The position numbers and the translations under genes were made by a program. The notes under the pieces were generated by a model. That model did no database searches. It was not told where the DNA came from and saw nothing but the letters and a program-made list of their open reading frames with translations. Positions 15,834 to 23,962 of a stretch of 64,000 nt of DNA are shown here, piece by piece. Position 1 is the stretch's first letter. Each line of letters opens with the position of its first letter. Source of the DNA: Asticcacaulis solisilvae (GTDB taxonomy: Bacteria; Pseudomonadota; Alphaproteobacteria; Caulobacterales; Caulobacteraceae); NCBI RefSeq assembly GCF_017875235.1, contig NZ_JAGGMI010000018.1, forward strand, positions 1-64,000, written 5' to 3'.

Positions 15834-17330
15834 ATGCGCGATATCCACCACTTCCTGAACGGCAAGTCTGTGCCGGGGACCTCTGGCCGGTTCGGTGATG
15901 TCTACGATCCGAACACCGGCAAGGTGCAGGCGCGCGTTGCCCTCGCGTCAGCCGCTGAGGTTGATGATGCCGTGCAGCAGGCGGCAAGGGCGCAGGTGGG
16001 CTGGGCGCAGATGAACCCGCAGCGCCGGGCGCGCGTCATGTTCGCCTTCAAGGGGCTGATCGAAGCCCATATGGATGAGCTGGCGCACCTCTTGTCGTCC
16101 GAACACGGCAAGGTCATCGCCGACTCGAAAGGCGATATCCAGCGCGGACTTGAGGTCGTAGAATTTGCCTGCGGCATCCCGCATCTGCTGAAGGGCGATA
16201 TGACCTCCGGCGCCGGCCCCGGCATCGATGTCTATTCGATGCGTCAGCCCCTGGGCGTCGTCGCCGGCATCACGCCGTTTAACTTTCCGGCCATGATCCC
16301 GCTGTGGATGGCGGCGGTGGCCCTGGCGTGTGGCAATGCCTTTGTGCTCAAGCCGTCGGAAAAGGACCCGTCGGTGCCGGTGCGCCTGGGCCAACTGCTG
16401 ATCGAAGCCGGCCTGCCTGAAGGCGTCTTCCAGGTTGTCCACGGCGACAAGGAAGCCGTTGACGCCCTGATTACGCACGATCTGATCAAGGCCGTGTCGT
16501 TTGTCGGTTCCTCGGACATCGCGCAGTACATCTACACCACAGGCGCGGCGCACGGCAAAAGAGTCCAGGCCATGGGCGGCGCCAAGAACCACGGCATCAT
16601 CATGCCCGACGCCGATCTCGACCAGGTCGTCAGGGACATTGTCGGCGCCGCCTATGGCTCGGCAGGCGAACGCTGCATGGCCCTGCCGGTGGCGGTGCCT
16701 GTCGGCGCCAAAACCGCCGATGCCTTTGTCGAGCGCATGATCGATGCGGCGCGGAGCCTGAAGGTCGGCGTCTCGACCGATGCCGATGCGCACTACGGGC
16801 CGGTCATTTCGGCGGCGCATAAGGCCAGGGTCGAATCCTATATCCAGATGGGCGTCGACGAAGGCGCCGAGTTGCTGCTTGATGGGCGCGGTCTGACGCT
16901 GCAAGGTCACGACGAGGGCTATTTCATCGGCCCGACCCTGTTCGATCGCGTTACGCCGGGGATGAAGAGCTACCAGGACGAAATCTTCGGGCCGGTGCTT
17001 CAGGTCGTGCGCGCTGAGACGCTTGAAGAGGCGGCAAGCCTGCCGTCGAACCACGCCTATGGCAATGGCGTGGCCATCTTCACACGCAATGGGCTGGCGG
17101 CGCGTGAATTCGCCGCCAAGGTCAATGTTGGCATGGTCGGCATCAATGTGCCGATTCCTGTGCCGGTCGCCTATCATAGCTTCGGCGGCTGGAAGCGCTC
17201 GGCCTTTGGCGACATGAACCAGTATGGCGAAGACGGCGTGCGCTTCTACACCAAGGTCAAGACGGTCACCCAGCGCTGGCCCGACGGCGACCTCGGCGAC
17301 CAGGCCTTTGTTATTCCGACGATGCGGTAA
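15834..17330 (+). CDS. mmsA: Methylmalonate-semialdehyde dehydrogenase (CoA-acylating)
   Basis: A 498-residue aldehyde dehydrogenase that oxidises methylmalonate semialdehyde to propionyl-CoA at the end of valine degradation. The catalytic cysteine is C281 (GSAGERCMALPVAV), and N150 (GITPFNFP) stabilises the oxyanion. The usual general-base glutamate is absent: GGAKNHG (248-254) stands in its place, which is diagnostic of CoA-dependent MmsA. RBS is AAGGGG. It starts 17 bp after the dehydrogenase gene, in the same operon as mmsB. Confidence 0.96.
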   Translation: MRDIHHFLNGKSVPGTSGRFGDVYDPNTGKVQARVALASAAEVDDAVQQAARAQVGWAQMNPQRRARVMFAFKGLIEAHMDELAHLLSSEHGKVIADSKGDIQRGLEVVEFACGIPHLLKGDMTSGAGPGIDVYSMRQPLGVVAGITPFNFPAMIPLWMAAVALACGNAFVLKPSEKDPSVPVRLGQLLIEAGLPEGVFQVVHGDKEAVDALITHDLIKAVSFVGSSDIAQYIYTTGAAHGKRVQAMGGAKNHGIIMPDADLDQVVRDIVGAAYGSAGERCMALPVAVPVGAKTADAFVERMIDAARSLKVGVSTDADAHYGPVISAAHKARVESYIQMGVDEGAELLLDGRGLTLQGHDEGYFIGPTLFDRVTPGMKSYQDEIFGPVLQVVRAETLEEAASLPSNHAYGNGVAIFTRNGLAAREFAAKVNVGMVGINVPIPVPVAYHSFGGWKRSAFGDMNQYGEDGVRFYTKVKTVTQRWPDGDLGDQAFVIPTMR

Positions 17331-17334
17331 GCTT

Positions 17335-17421
17335 TCCTTCTCCCTGCTTGCGGGGTATAGCGCCAGCGAAAGTATAGCTTTCGCCAGCGTTGGGTGGTCC
17401 AAAGGACCGGATGAGGGGCTC
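17335..17421. repeat. Palindromic repeat, type A, inside the valine operon
   Basis: CTTCTCCCTGCTTGCGGGG starts the unit and GGTGGTCC...GGACCGGATGAGGGGC ends it, as in the copy at 4056. Here the two parts are separated by an extra stretch with its own small inverted repeat (GCCAGCGAAAG...CTTTCGCCAGC). It lies between mmsA and the acyl-CoA dehydrogenase gene and could attenuate or process the operon mRNA. Confidence 0.75.
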
Positions 17422-17448
17422 TTTCAGCAGGCAACAATAAGAAAAACC

Positions 17449-18582
17449 ATGATCCTCAACGAAGACCAGTTGCTCATCCAGGAGACCGCCAAACGCTTTG
17501 CCTATGACCGCTTGCGGCCTAACGCCGGCGATTGGGACGAACGCAAACACTTCCCCGTCGATGTCATGCGCGAAGCGGCAGGCTTAGGCTTCGCCTCGAT
17601 CTACACCCGCGAAGACCACGGCGGTTCCGGCTTGACGCGCCTCGACGCCGTGCTGATCTTTGAACAGTTGTCGCGCGGCTGCATCGCCACGGCGGCCTTC
17701 CTGTCGATCCACAATATGTGCACCTGGATGATCGACAGCTTCGGCTCCGAAGACCAGCGCGCGCACTGGCTGCCGCAGCTGGTCGGTATGGACGCTATCG
17801 CCAGCTATTGCCTGACCGAGCCTGGCAGCGGATCGGATGCCGCAGCCTTAGCTACTCGCGCGGTTCGCGATGGCGACGGCTACGTGCTCAATGGTAGCAA
17901 GCAGTTCATTTCCGGCGCTGGCGTGTCGGACGTCTATATCGTCATGGCGCGAACGGGCGAAGACGGTCCCAAAGGCATCTCAGCCTTCATTATCCCGAAG
18001 GACAGCCAGGGCCTGAGCTTCGGCGCCAATGAAAAGAAGATGGGCTGGAATGCCCAGCCGACGCGCCAGGTCCTGTTCGACAATGTCCGCATCCCGGCCG
18101 AAAGCCGGCTGGGTGAGGAAGGGCAGGGCTTTACCTTCGCCATGAAGGGGCTCGACGGCGGGCGACTGAACATCGCGGCTTGCAGCCTGGGCGGGGCTCA
18201 GGACGCACTCGATCGCGCCCGCGACTATGCCGGACAACGCAAGCAGTTCGGCAAGACGCTCGATGCCTTCCAGGCGACGCAGTTCAAGCTGGCCGATATG
18301 GAAACCGAGCTTCAGGCCGCGCGTTCGCTGCTTTACGACGCGGCGCAAAAGCTGGACGCGAAAGCGCCCGACGCCACCAAATGGTGCGCCATGGCCAAGC
18401 GCTTCGTCACCGATACGGGCTCTAAGGTCGCCAATGAGGCCCTGCAGATTCATGGCGGCTACGGCTACCTGCACGACTATGGCGTCGAGCGCATTGTCCG
18501 CGATCTGCGCGTGCATCAGATACTCGAAGGCACCAATGAAATCATGCGCGTCATCATCGCCCGGCATATGGAGACGGCATGA
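17449..18582 (+). CDS. Acyl-CoA dehydrogenase, likely isobutyryl-CoA dehydrogenase
   Basis: A 377-residue flavoprotein. The signature motifs are CLTEPGSGSDAA (FAD and substrate site), RKQFGK, and IHGGYGYLHDYGVERIVRDLR near the C-terminus. The catalytic glutamate is E360 in ILEGTNEIMR, the usual position for short branched-chain enzymes of the ACAD8 type. It would oxidise isobutyryl-CoA to methacrylyl-CoA. I chose the ATG at 17449 because sequence before it is repeat-derived. The stop overlaps the next start by 4 bp (ATGA), so it is coupled to the CoA-hydrolase gene. Confidence 0.92.
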   Translation: MILNEDQLLIQETAKRFAYDRLRPNAGDWDERKHFPVDVMREAAGLGFASIYTREDHGGSGLTRLDAVLIFEQLSRGCIATAAFLSIHNMCTWMIDSFGSEDQRAHWLPQLVGMDAIASYCLTEPGSGSDAAALATRAVRDGDGYVLNGSKQFISGAGVSDVYIVMARTGEDGPKGISAFIIPKDSQGLSFGANEKKMGWNAQPTRQVLFDNVRIPAESRLGEEGQGFTFAMKGLDGGRLNIAACSLGGAQDALDRARDYAGQRKQFGKTLDAFQATQFKLADMETELQAARSLLYDAAQKLDAKAPDATKWCAMAKRFVTDTGSKVANEALQIHGGYGYLHDYGVERIVRDLRVHQILEGTNEIMRVIIARHMETA

Positions 18583-19607
18583 GTGAAATCATCACCCGCG
18601 TAGACAACGGCATCGGCCGCATCACGCTCAATCGGCCAAAAGCGCTACATGCCCTGACGACGGAGATGTGCTCAGGCATGGCCGATGCGCTGACGGCGTG
18701 GGAACAAGACGAAGCTATCCGCGCGGTCCTGGTCGACCATGCCGAAGGCACACGCGGCTTCTGCGCCGGCGGCGACATCCGTAAAGTCGCCGAAAGCGGC
18801 CGCAAGGACGGCGTGGAAGCAGCCGAGTTCTTCCGCGTCGAATACACGCTGAACAACCAGATCAAGCACTATCCTAAGCCCTACATCGCCGTGATGGATG
18901 GCATAACCATGGGCGGTGGTGTCGGCATCTCGGTGCATGGTTCGCACCGGATTGTCACCGAACGCACCATCTTTGCCATGCCGGAAACAGGGATTGGCCT
19001 GTTCCCGGATGTCGGTGGCGGTTGGTTCCTGCCGCGTCTGGAAGGTGAGCTTGGCACCTGGCTGGCGCTTACGGGCGCCCAGTTGCGAGGCGGTGACGTT
19101 GTGGCGGCGGGAATCGGCACGCATTTCCTCCCATCGGACCGCGTCGAGGTGTTGAAACAGGCTTTGGCGTCTGGGCAAACCATCGATGCAGCCCTGTCAG
19201 GCCTTGCGGAAGCCGTGTCGCACCCGTCTTACGCACCGCATATGGCCACCATCAATCGCTGCTTCGCGCACGATACAATGGCACAGATTTCCATCGCTCT
19301 GAATGCTGAGGGCAGCGAATGGGCGCTGAAACAGGCCGAAATCCTGACCAAACGCTCGCCGCAGTCCCTCGCCGTCGCGCTCAAACAGCTGCGAGAAGGC
19401 CGCGGGATGACGTCGTTTGAAGAGGTCATGAAGATGGAGTACCGCCTGGCCTGCCGGATTACCCGCACGCGTGACTTCTCTGAAGGCGTCAGGGCGGTTA
19501 TCGAGGACAAGGACAATGCCCCCGCTTGGCTAGCGTCAGTGGACCTTAGTCCAGTGATCGAACATATGTTCGACTCCTTGGGGAATATGGATTTGCAGCT
19601 GCCGTAG
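18579..19607 (+). CDS. 3-Hydroxyisobutyryl-CoA hydrolase (crotonase fold)
   Basis: A 342-residue crotonase-superfamily protein, longer than the roughly 260 residues of plain enoyl-CoA hydratases and matching the HIBCH family. Family blocks are RGFCAGGDIRKV (oxyanion hole), YIAVMDGITMGGGVG (second oxyanion strand) and FAMPETGIGLFPDVGGGWFLPRL, with the catalytic Glu and Asp in the last. It releases free 3-hydroxyisobutyrate for MmsB. No separate methacrylyl-CoA hydratase is present in the cluster, so that step must be encoded elsewhere or be done by a broad-specificity enzyme. Confidence 0.93.
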   Translation: MSEIITRVDNGIGRITLNRPKALHALTTEMCSGMADALTAWEQDEAIRAVLVDHAEGTRGFCAGGDIRKVAESGRKDGVEAAEFFRVEYTLNNQIKHYPKPYIAVMDGITMGGGVGISVHGSHRIVTERTIFAMPETGIGLFPDVGGGWFLPRLEGELGTWLALTGAQLRGGDVVAAGIGTHFLPSDRVEVLKQALASGQTIDAALSGLAEAVSHPSYAPHMATINRCFAHDTMAQISIALNAEGSEWALKQAEILTKRSPQSLAVALKQLREGRGMTSFEEVMKMEYRLACRITRTRDFSEGVRAVIEDKDNAPAWLASVDLSPVIEHMFDSLGNMDLQLP

Positions 19608-19619
19608 AACGAGGCGCCT

Positions 19620-20495
19620 ATGGAAATTGCATTCATCGGCCTGGGCAATATGGGCTCGGGCATGGCCGCTAATCTGGTAAAGAGTGGGCATGGCATACGG
19701 GCGTTTGACTTGAGCCACGAGGCCGTGGCGCACGCTGTCGCTGCGGGTGCTGTGGCAGCTTCAAACACCTCTGACGCATGCCGAAACGCTGATGCGGTGG
19801 TGACGATGCTGCCGGCCGCCGCGCATGTCCTGTCGGTCCATGACGAGGTCCGGAAGGTCGCCACGTCTTCGGCCCTGTTGATCGACTGTTCGACCATAGA
19901 TGTCGCCAGCGCCCGCATCGCTCACGAACAGGCGCGGGCCGCAGGCTTCGACATGGTCGATGCGCCGGTCTCGGGTGGTGTCGCCGCCGCCAGTGCCGGC
20001 ACGCTGACCTTCATGGTCGGCGGGGAGACGGCTGTGTTCGAACGCGCCCAGCCGATCCTTAGCGCCATGGGCAAGGCCGTCATCCACGCAGGCGCAGCGG
20101 GTGCCGGACAGGCCGCCAAGATCTGCAACAACATGCTGCTGGCCATCACCATGATCGGCACGTGTGAAGCCTTCGCCCTGGCCGAAAAGCTCGGTTTGGA
20201 CGACCAGGTCTTCTTCGACATCGCCTCGAAGGCGTCGGGCCAGAACTGGTCGCTGACCAGCTATTGCCCCGTGCCCGGTCCTGTACCCAATTCGCCTGCC
20301 AATAACGGTTACAAACCCGGCTTCGTGGCAGGGCTGATGCTGAAAGACCTGACCCTGGCCATGCAGGCCGCGCAAATGGCATCCGCCGATACGCCTTTAG
20401 GAGCCCACGCCCACGCGCTTTACGAAGCTTTGTGCGCCGACGGTCATGCCCAGGAGGACTTCTCGGTTATGATGGAACGTATTCGCGGCGGGTGA
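19620..20495 (+). CDS. mmsB: 3-Hydroxyisobutyrate dehydrogenase
   Basis: A 291-residue NAD-dependent beta-hydroxyacid dehydrogenase. The N-terminal FIGLGNMGSGMAANL Rossmann loop, DAPVSGGVAAASAGTL (114-129) and the catalytic K167 in GAGQAAKICNN are all present, with VPGPVPNSPANNGYKPGF near the C-terminus as in MmsB. It oxidises 3-hydroxyisobutyrate to methylmalonate semialdehyde, the substrate of MmsA in the same operon. It is the last gene of the cluster; 59 bp later begins an unrelated secreted protein. Confidence 0.95.
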   Translation: MEIAFIGLGNMGSGMAANLVKSGHGIRAFDLSHEAVAHAVAAGAVAASNTSDACRNADAVVTMLPAAAHVLSVHDEVRKVATSSALLIDCSTIDVASARIAHEQARAAGFDMVDAPVSGGVAAASAGTLTFMVGGETAVFERAQPILSAMGKAVIHAGAAGAGQAAKICNNMLLAITMIGTCEAFALAEKLGLDDQVFFDIASKASGQNWSLTSYCPVPGPVPNSPANNGYKPGFVAGLMLKDLTLAMQAAQMASADTPLGAHAHALYEALCADGHAQEDFSVMMERIRGG

Positions 20496-20554
20496 CCACT
20501 CGCCAGATGGGTGTGGCACTGTTAGGATAAGCTCAGGCAGCCGGGGAAATCGTC

Positions 20555-21043
20555 ATGACAGTCACAGACCGGATCGTAAGCGTTATCTTCGCAATGATGA
20601 TCGCCACGTCCGCGCACGCGATTGAGCGCGAAAACAGGCTCCGGGACGTGCCGATGGCCATCAGCGTCTTCGACAAGGTAAATCTGGAACGAGTCGAAGC
20701 CGGCTGCGGCGCGCTGAAGCTCGATGACGTGCTGACGGCCGCCGCGCGCAAGCACAGCGAGGACATGGCGCTGGCGAACTTTATCAGCCACGTGGGCAGC
20801 GATGGTTCGACCGTCGGCAGGCGCGCCACCGCCAATGGCTACTACTTCATCCTTGTCGGTGAGAATATCAGCGACGGCGAAGCGTCCGCCGAACAGATCG
20901 TCGATGCGTGGATGCACAGCATGCGTCACCGCGAAAACATCCTCAACTGCCGGTTCGAAGACACCGGCGTCTGGGTGACGCCGGGCCGTTCAGGCAAGGG
21001 GCTATACTGGGTTCAGGTCTTCGGCGTGCCGTACAAACGCTAA
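20555..21043 (+). CDS. Secreted CAP/SCP-domain protein (YkwD-like)
   Basis: A 162-residue protein with a signal peptide (about 1-22, ending SAHA) and one CAP domain: LDDVLTAAARKHSEDMALANFISHVGSDGSTVGRRATANGYYF (residues about 56-98, shown here split by function), GENIS, and W-MHSMRHRENIL. The histidines of HVGSDG and the WMHSMRHR helix correspond to the CAP cavity tetrad. Bacterial CAP proteins have no settled biochemical role. It tail-overlaps the convergent DUF899 gene by 4 bp. Confidence 0.85.
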   Translation: MTVTDRIVSVIFAMMIATSAHAIERENRLRDVPMAISVFDKVNLERVEAGCGALKLDDVLTAAARKHSEDMALANFISHVGSDGSTVGRRATANGYYFILVGENISDGEASAEQIVDAWMHSMRHRENILNCRFEDTGVWVTPGRSGKGLYWVQVFGVPYKR

Positions 21044-21798
21044 GACTTGGCGCAGCACAAGGCAGTGGCTTTCGCGTCCTCGTACTTGTCGTGGTGGCGG
21101 ACCCAGTCGCTCAGATTGCCGTTTTCACCCGTTTCGTTGCGGCCCAGTGGCGTGAGGTCAAGCAGGCCGAGGGCGCCAGAGACCTCGGTGCCGCGCGCAT
21201 AGCACGAATAGGTGTGATAGACCGCGCCGTCGGCGCCTTTCACGAAGACCGACATCCCCGGCAGTTCGTCGCAGGCGTAGTCGTCCTCGCGGAAATTGTA
21301 GGTGACGCGGCCGGCCGCCTTCTGCGCCTCCGTGAACGAGACGTGGTAATCGTAGTTGAAGTCGCTTTCGTGCGACGACACCCAGTCGAAGCCCCAGCCC
21401 ATACGTGCCTTGAAGGCTTCGATCTTGCTGAGCGGTGCGCGTGCAACGACCGTGAACTTGACGTCGTGGTTTTCAAGATGAATCCAAATGCCGTGCATGT
21501 GGTCCGCACCGAACGAACAGCCGACGCAGCCTTCCTCCCATTCCGGGCCGAACATGAAATGCTGGATAATCAACTGGCTACGGCCTTCGAAGAGGTCACT
21601 GAGCGTGCGCGGACCATCCGGCGTGTCGAAGAGATAAAGCTTGTCGACCTTGACCCAGGGCAAGGTGCGCCGCTCGGCCGCCAGGGCGTCCATCTGGCGC
21701 AGCAACGCCTTTTCCTTGACCAGCAGCGCCTGACGCGCGGCAAGCCAGTCTTCACGCGATGCAATCCTGGGGGCGGCGAGTGGGGCTGTGCCATCCAT
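21040..21798 (-). CDS. DUF899 (thioredoxin-like) family protein
   Basis: A 252-residue cytoplasmic protein of the DUF899 family: SREDWLAARQALLVKEKALLRQMDALAAERRTLPWVKV forms the long N-terminal helix, FMFGPEWEEGCVGCSFGADH (about 81-100) carries the conserved CxxC, and VFVKGADGAVYHTYSCYARG follows. The fold is thioredoxin-like; the function is unknown. It lies 15 bp downstream of a tetR gene on the same strand and is probably controlled by it. C-terminal CCAKS adds two more cysteines. Confidence 0.85.
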   Translation of the reverse strand: MDGTAPLAAPRIASREDWLAARQALLVKEKALLRQMDALAAERRTLPWVKVDKLYLFDTPDGPRTLSDLFEGRSQLIIQHFMFGPEWEEGCVGCSFGADHMHGIWIHLENHDVKFTVVARAPLSKIEAFKARMGWGFDWVSSHESDFNYDYHVSFTEAQKAAGRVTYNFREDDYACDELPGMSVFVKGADGAVYHTYSCYARGTEVSGALGLLDLTPLGRNETGENGNLSDWVRHHDKYEDAKATALCCAKS

Positions 21799-21813
21799 GA
21801 CGGTCTCCTGTTG

Positions 21814-22422
21814 TTACGGACGTAAACCATTCAGATAAACAACGACCTGACGGACGCCAGAACGCAGCAGGCCGGGGTCCTGGGCGGTCTTGGCCAGCGA
21901 AATGAAGCCCTCATAGGCGGCGACTATGAACATGGCGGCTTCGCGGGCGTCGATATCGCGGCGCACCTTGCCATTGGCCTGGCCCAGCCGCAGCGCATCG
22001 GCGACGCCGCCGATCCATTCGCTGAACAGCCGGTTGAGGCGCAGGCGGAACCCGTCATCGACCGGCGACATTTCCTGCGCCAGGTTGTTGAGCGGACAGC
22101 CGCCGGCGACATCTTCCTCGCTGAACGACGTGCCTTCGACAATGTCGATCAGGGCGTTGATCGGATCATCGACATCGTCGAGCGGCGCCAGCCACTTGTC
22201 GCTGGTGATCCTGGCGATGAACTGGTCGATGACGGCGTGGCCCAACGCCTCCTTGCTGCCGAAATGATGATAAAGCGCCCCTTTAGTGACTCCCGCGCGG
22301 CCAAGGATGCTGTTCAGGTCGCTGCCCTGATAGCCGGTGCTGTAGATTTCAGAAAAGGCGGCCGTCAGCAGACGGTCGCGCGTCTGGGCCGGATTCTTGC
22401 GGGGCTGATGATCCATATTCAT
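21814..22422 (-). CDS. TetR/AcrR-family regulator
   Basis: A 202-residue TetR protein. The helix-turn-helix is in TRDRLLTAAFSEIYSTGYQGSDLNSILGRAGVTKGALYHHFGSKEAL (about 14-60, described by position), and the C-terminal ligand domain contains a conserved cysteine in GGCPLNNLAQEMS, as in the subgroup that senses electrophiles. It is transcribed with the DUF899 gene. A palindromic operator overlaps its own start codon, pointing to autorepression. A second in-frame ATG at 22416 is an alternative start. Confidence 0.9.
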   Translation of the reverse strand: MNMDHQPRKNPAQTRDRLLTAAFSEIYSTGYQGSDLNSILGRAGVTKGALYHHFGSKEALGHAVIDQFIARITSDKWLAPLDDVDDPINALIDIVEGTSFSEEDVAGGCPLNNLAQEMSPVDDGFRLRLNRLFSEWIGGVADALRLGQANGKVRRDIDAREAAMFIVAAYEGFISLAKTAQDPGLLRSGVRQVVVYLNGLRP

Positions 22423-22435
22423 ACCAACCGGTATG
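22420..22435. promoter_or_regulatory. Palindromic operator overlapping the tetR start
   Basis: CATACC-AACC-GGTATG is a perfect 6-bp inverted repeat with a 4-bp centre. It overlaps the ATG at 22422 and resembles short TetR-family operators (ATACCnnnnGGTAT). Binding here would block the promoter or initiation region of the tetR-DUF899 operon. Confidence 0.55.
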
Positions 22436-22589
22436 TATCAATGATATGTGAAAGTCAATATGTGAACTTGGCCACTTGCCAGAGACAAAAACATACTGCC
22501 ATAATTTGTCACCATGGTCCGGCATAACCCGCGCCATGAGTAAGCGTTTCAGTAAAGCGTATTCCCTCCCAGCCGCTTTTGAGACGACC

Positions 22590-23291
22590 ATGTCCCGCGC
22601 CACCCGCCTGTTAGACCTGCTGCAACTGCTGCGCCGCCACCGCTATCCCGTGGCCGGCGCCGATCTCGCCCAAGAACTCGATATTTCGCTGCGCACCCTC
22701 TATCGCGATATTGCCGCTTTGCAGGCGCAGGGCGCGCATATCGAAGGCGAGCCCGGCGTGGGGTATGTCCTGCGTCCGGGCTACATGTTGCCGCCGCTGA
22801 TGTTCAGCCAGGAAGAACTCGAAGCCCTTGTTCTGGGGACGCGCTGGGTGGTCGACCGCGCCGATACGCGTCTGGCGCAAGCCGCCCAGAACGCCCTGAC
22901 CAAGATTTCCGCCGTCCTGCCCAAGGATGTCAGCGAGGGCCTCGAATCCACCGGCCTGCTGGTGGCGCCGTCGTGGCCGCCGATGGAAAAGCCGATGGTT
23001 GACCTGGGCGACATGCGTGAGGCCATCCGCCGCGAAACCTGCGTCGAGATGGCCTATCTCGATCTCAAGGGCGTGGAAACCAACCGCATTGTCTGGCCGA
23101 TCGCGCTCGGCTTCTTTGATCACGTCCGGCTCCTGATCGTCTGGTGTGAACTGCGCAACAGCTTCCGGCATTTCCGCGCCGACCGCGTCCAGAGCTGGCA
23201 ACCGCTCGACAGGCGATATCCCAAGCGCCGCGCGGCCCTGCTCAAGACGTGGAAGGCCGAACGCGAGGCGGAACGGGCGCATTATCAATAA
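22590..23291 (+). CDS. YafY-type regulator with HTH and WYL domains
   Basis: A 233-residue regulator. The N-terminal DeoR-like winged helix (MSRATRLLDLLQLLRRH to DISLRTLYRDIAALQ) is followed by GYVLRPGYMLPPLMFSQEELEALVLG and a C-terminal WYL domain (CVEMAYLDLKGVETNRIVWPIALGFF). WYL domains bind nucleotides or other small ligands. Earlier in-frame ATGs at 22476 and 22536 exist, but homologues begin at the MSRATRLLD block, so I use 22590. It is divergent from tetR; its targets are unknown. Confidence 0.88.
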   Translation: MSRATRLLDLLQLLRRHRYPVAGADLAQELDISLRTLYRDIAALQAQGAHIEGEPGVGYVLRPGYMLPPLMFSQEELEALVLGTRWVVDRADTRLAQAAQNALTKISAVLPKDVSEGLESTGLLVAPSWPPMEKPMVDLGDMREAIRRETCVEMAYLDLKGVETNRIVWPIALGFFDHVRLLIVWCELRNSFRHFRADRVQSWQPLDRRYPKRRAALLKTWKAEREAERAHYQ

Positions 23292-23393
23292 CGGCGCGCC
23301 TTGATGGTTTCGCAATCTCATCGGCCCCGGCACTGATTGAGCACTTACTGCGGATTTGCCTAACCTCTCCGGATGTCATTCAGGAGAGGCCTT

Positions 23394-23900
23394 ATGCCTT
23401 CTGTCCGTTCCCATCTCCTCATCGGCGCCGGCGTCGTATGCCTGCTGGTCGCGGCGCCCGTCCTGGCGCGTCAGGACGTGACGCCCGACCCCATGGCGCC
23501 CACGCCGCCGCCCGCGGTCGATAAGCCGGTCGAGCCGATGAATACGCCGCCGGCGCCACCGGGCGTCAAGCCCGATCCGGCGCAGATGTGGCAGGTGACG
23601 TCGACCACGCGCATCGGCGACCTGCCGCCGGCCACGTCCACGGCCACTGTCTGTATCAGCGACGCCGACCTCAACCGCCCGCCGGCAGAGCTGGGTGGAC
23701 TGAAGTGCACGGCGCGCGATTTCCAGATCGCCGGCAATACGTTGAGCTGGACTGGAACCTGCGGCGGCGCGGACGGCGAGGGGAAACTTGTCTTTTCCGA
23801 CGACCGCAAGACCTTCACCGGCACGGTTACCGCCCGCCAGGGGCCGCTGGAAAGCGCCATGTCGATGAGCGGCCGCGCCACGGGCACCTGCGTGAAGTGA
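23394..23900 (+). CDS. Secreted DUF3617-type protein
   Basis: A 168-residue exported protein with a signal peptide (about 1-25, ending VLA). A Pro-rich linker (about 28-57) is followed by a DUF3617-like domain: MWQVTSTTRIGD, TATVCISDADL, LKCTARDFQIAGN, and a final SGRATGTC. Four cysteines probably form disulphides. The start at 23394 is fixed by a GGAGAGG RBS 5 bp upstream. Function unknown; a second DUF3617 protein lies at 24994. Confidence 0.7.
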   Translation: MPSVRSHLLIGAGVVCLLVAAPVLARQDVTPDPMAPTPPPAVDKPVEPMNTPPAPPGVKPDPAQMWQVTSTTRIGDLPPATSTATVCISDADLNRPPAELGGLKCTARDFQIAGNTLSWTGTCGGADGEGKLVFSDDRKTFTGTVTARQGPLESAMSMSGRATGTCVK

Positions 23901-23962
23901 TTGGTGGCTTGACGCTCTGTCGGAATAGCTCGACAAAGCCTCATGCCATTTATAGGACGCCG

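Noticed and set aside
15948-17402. A 484-codon minus-strand frame opposite mmsA
   Set aside because: Shadow of the strongly supported mmsA gene.
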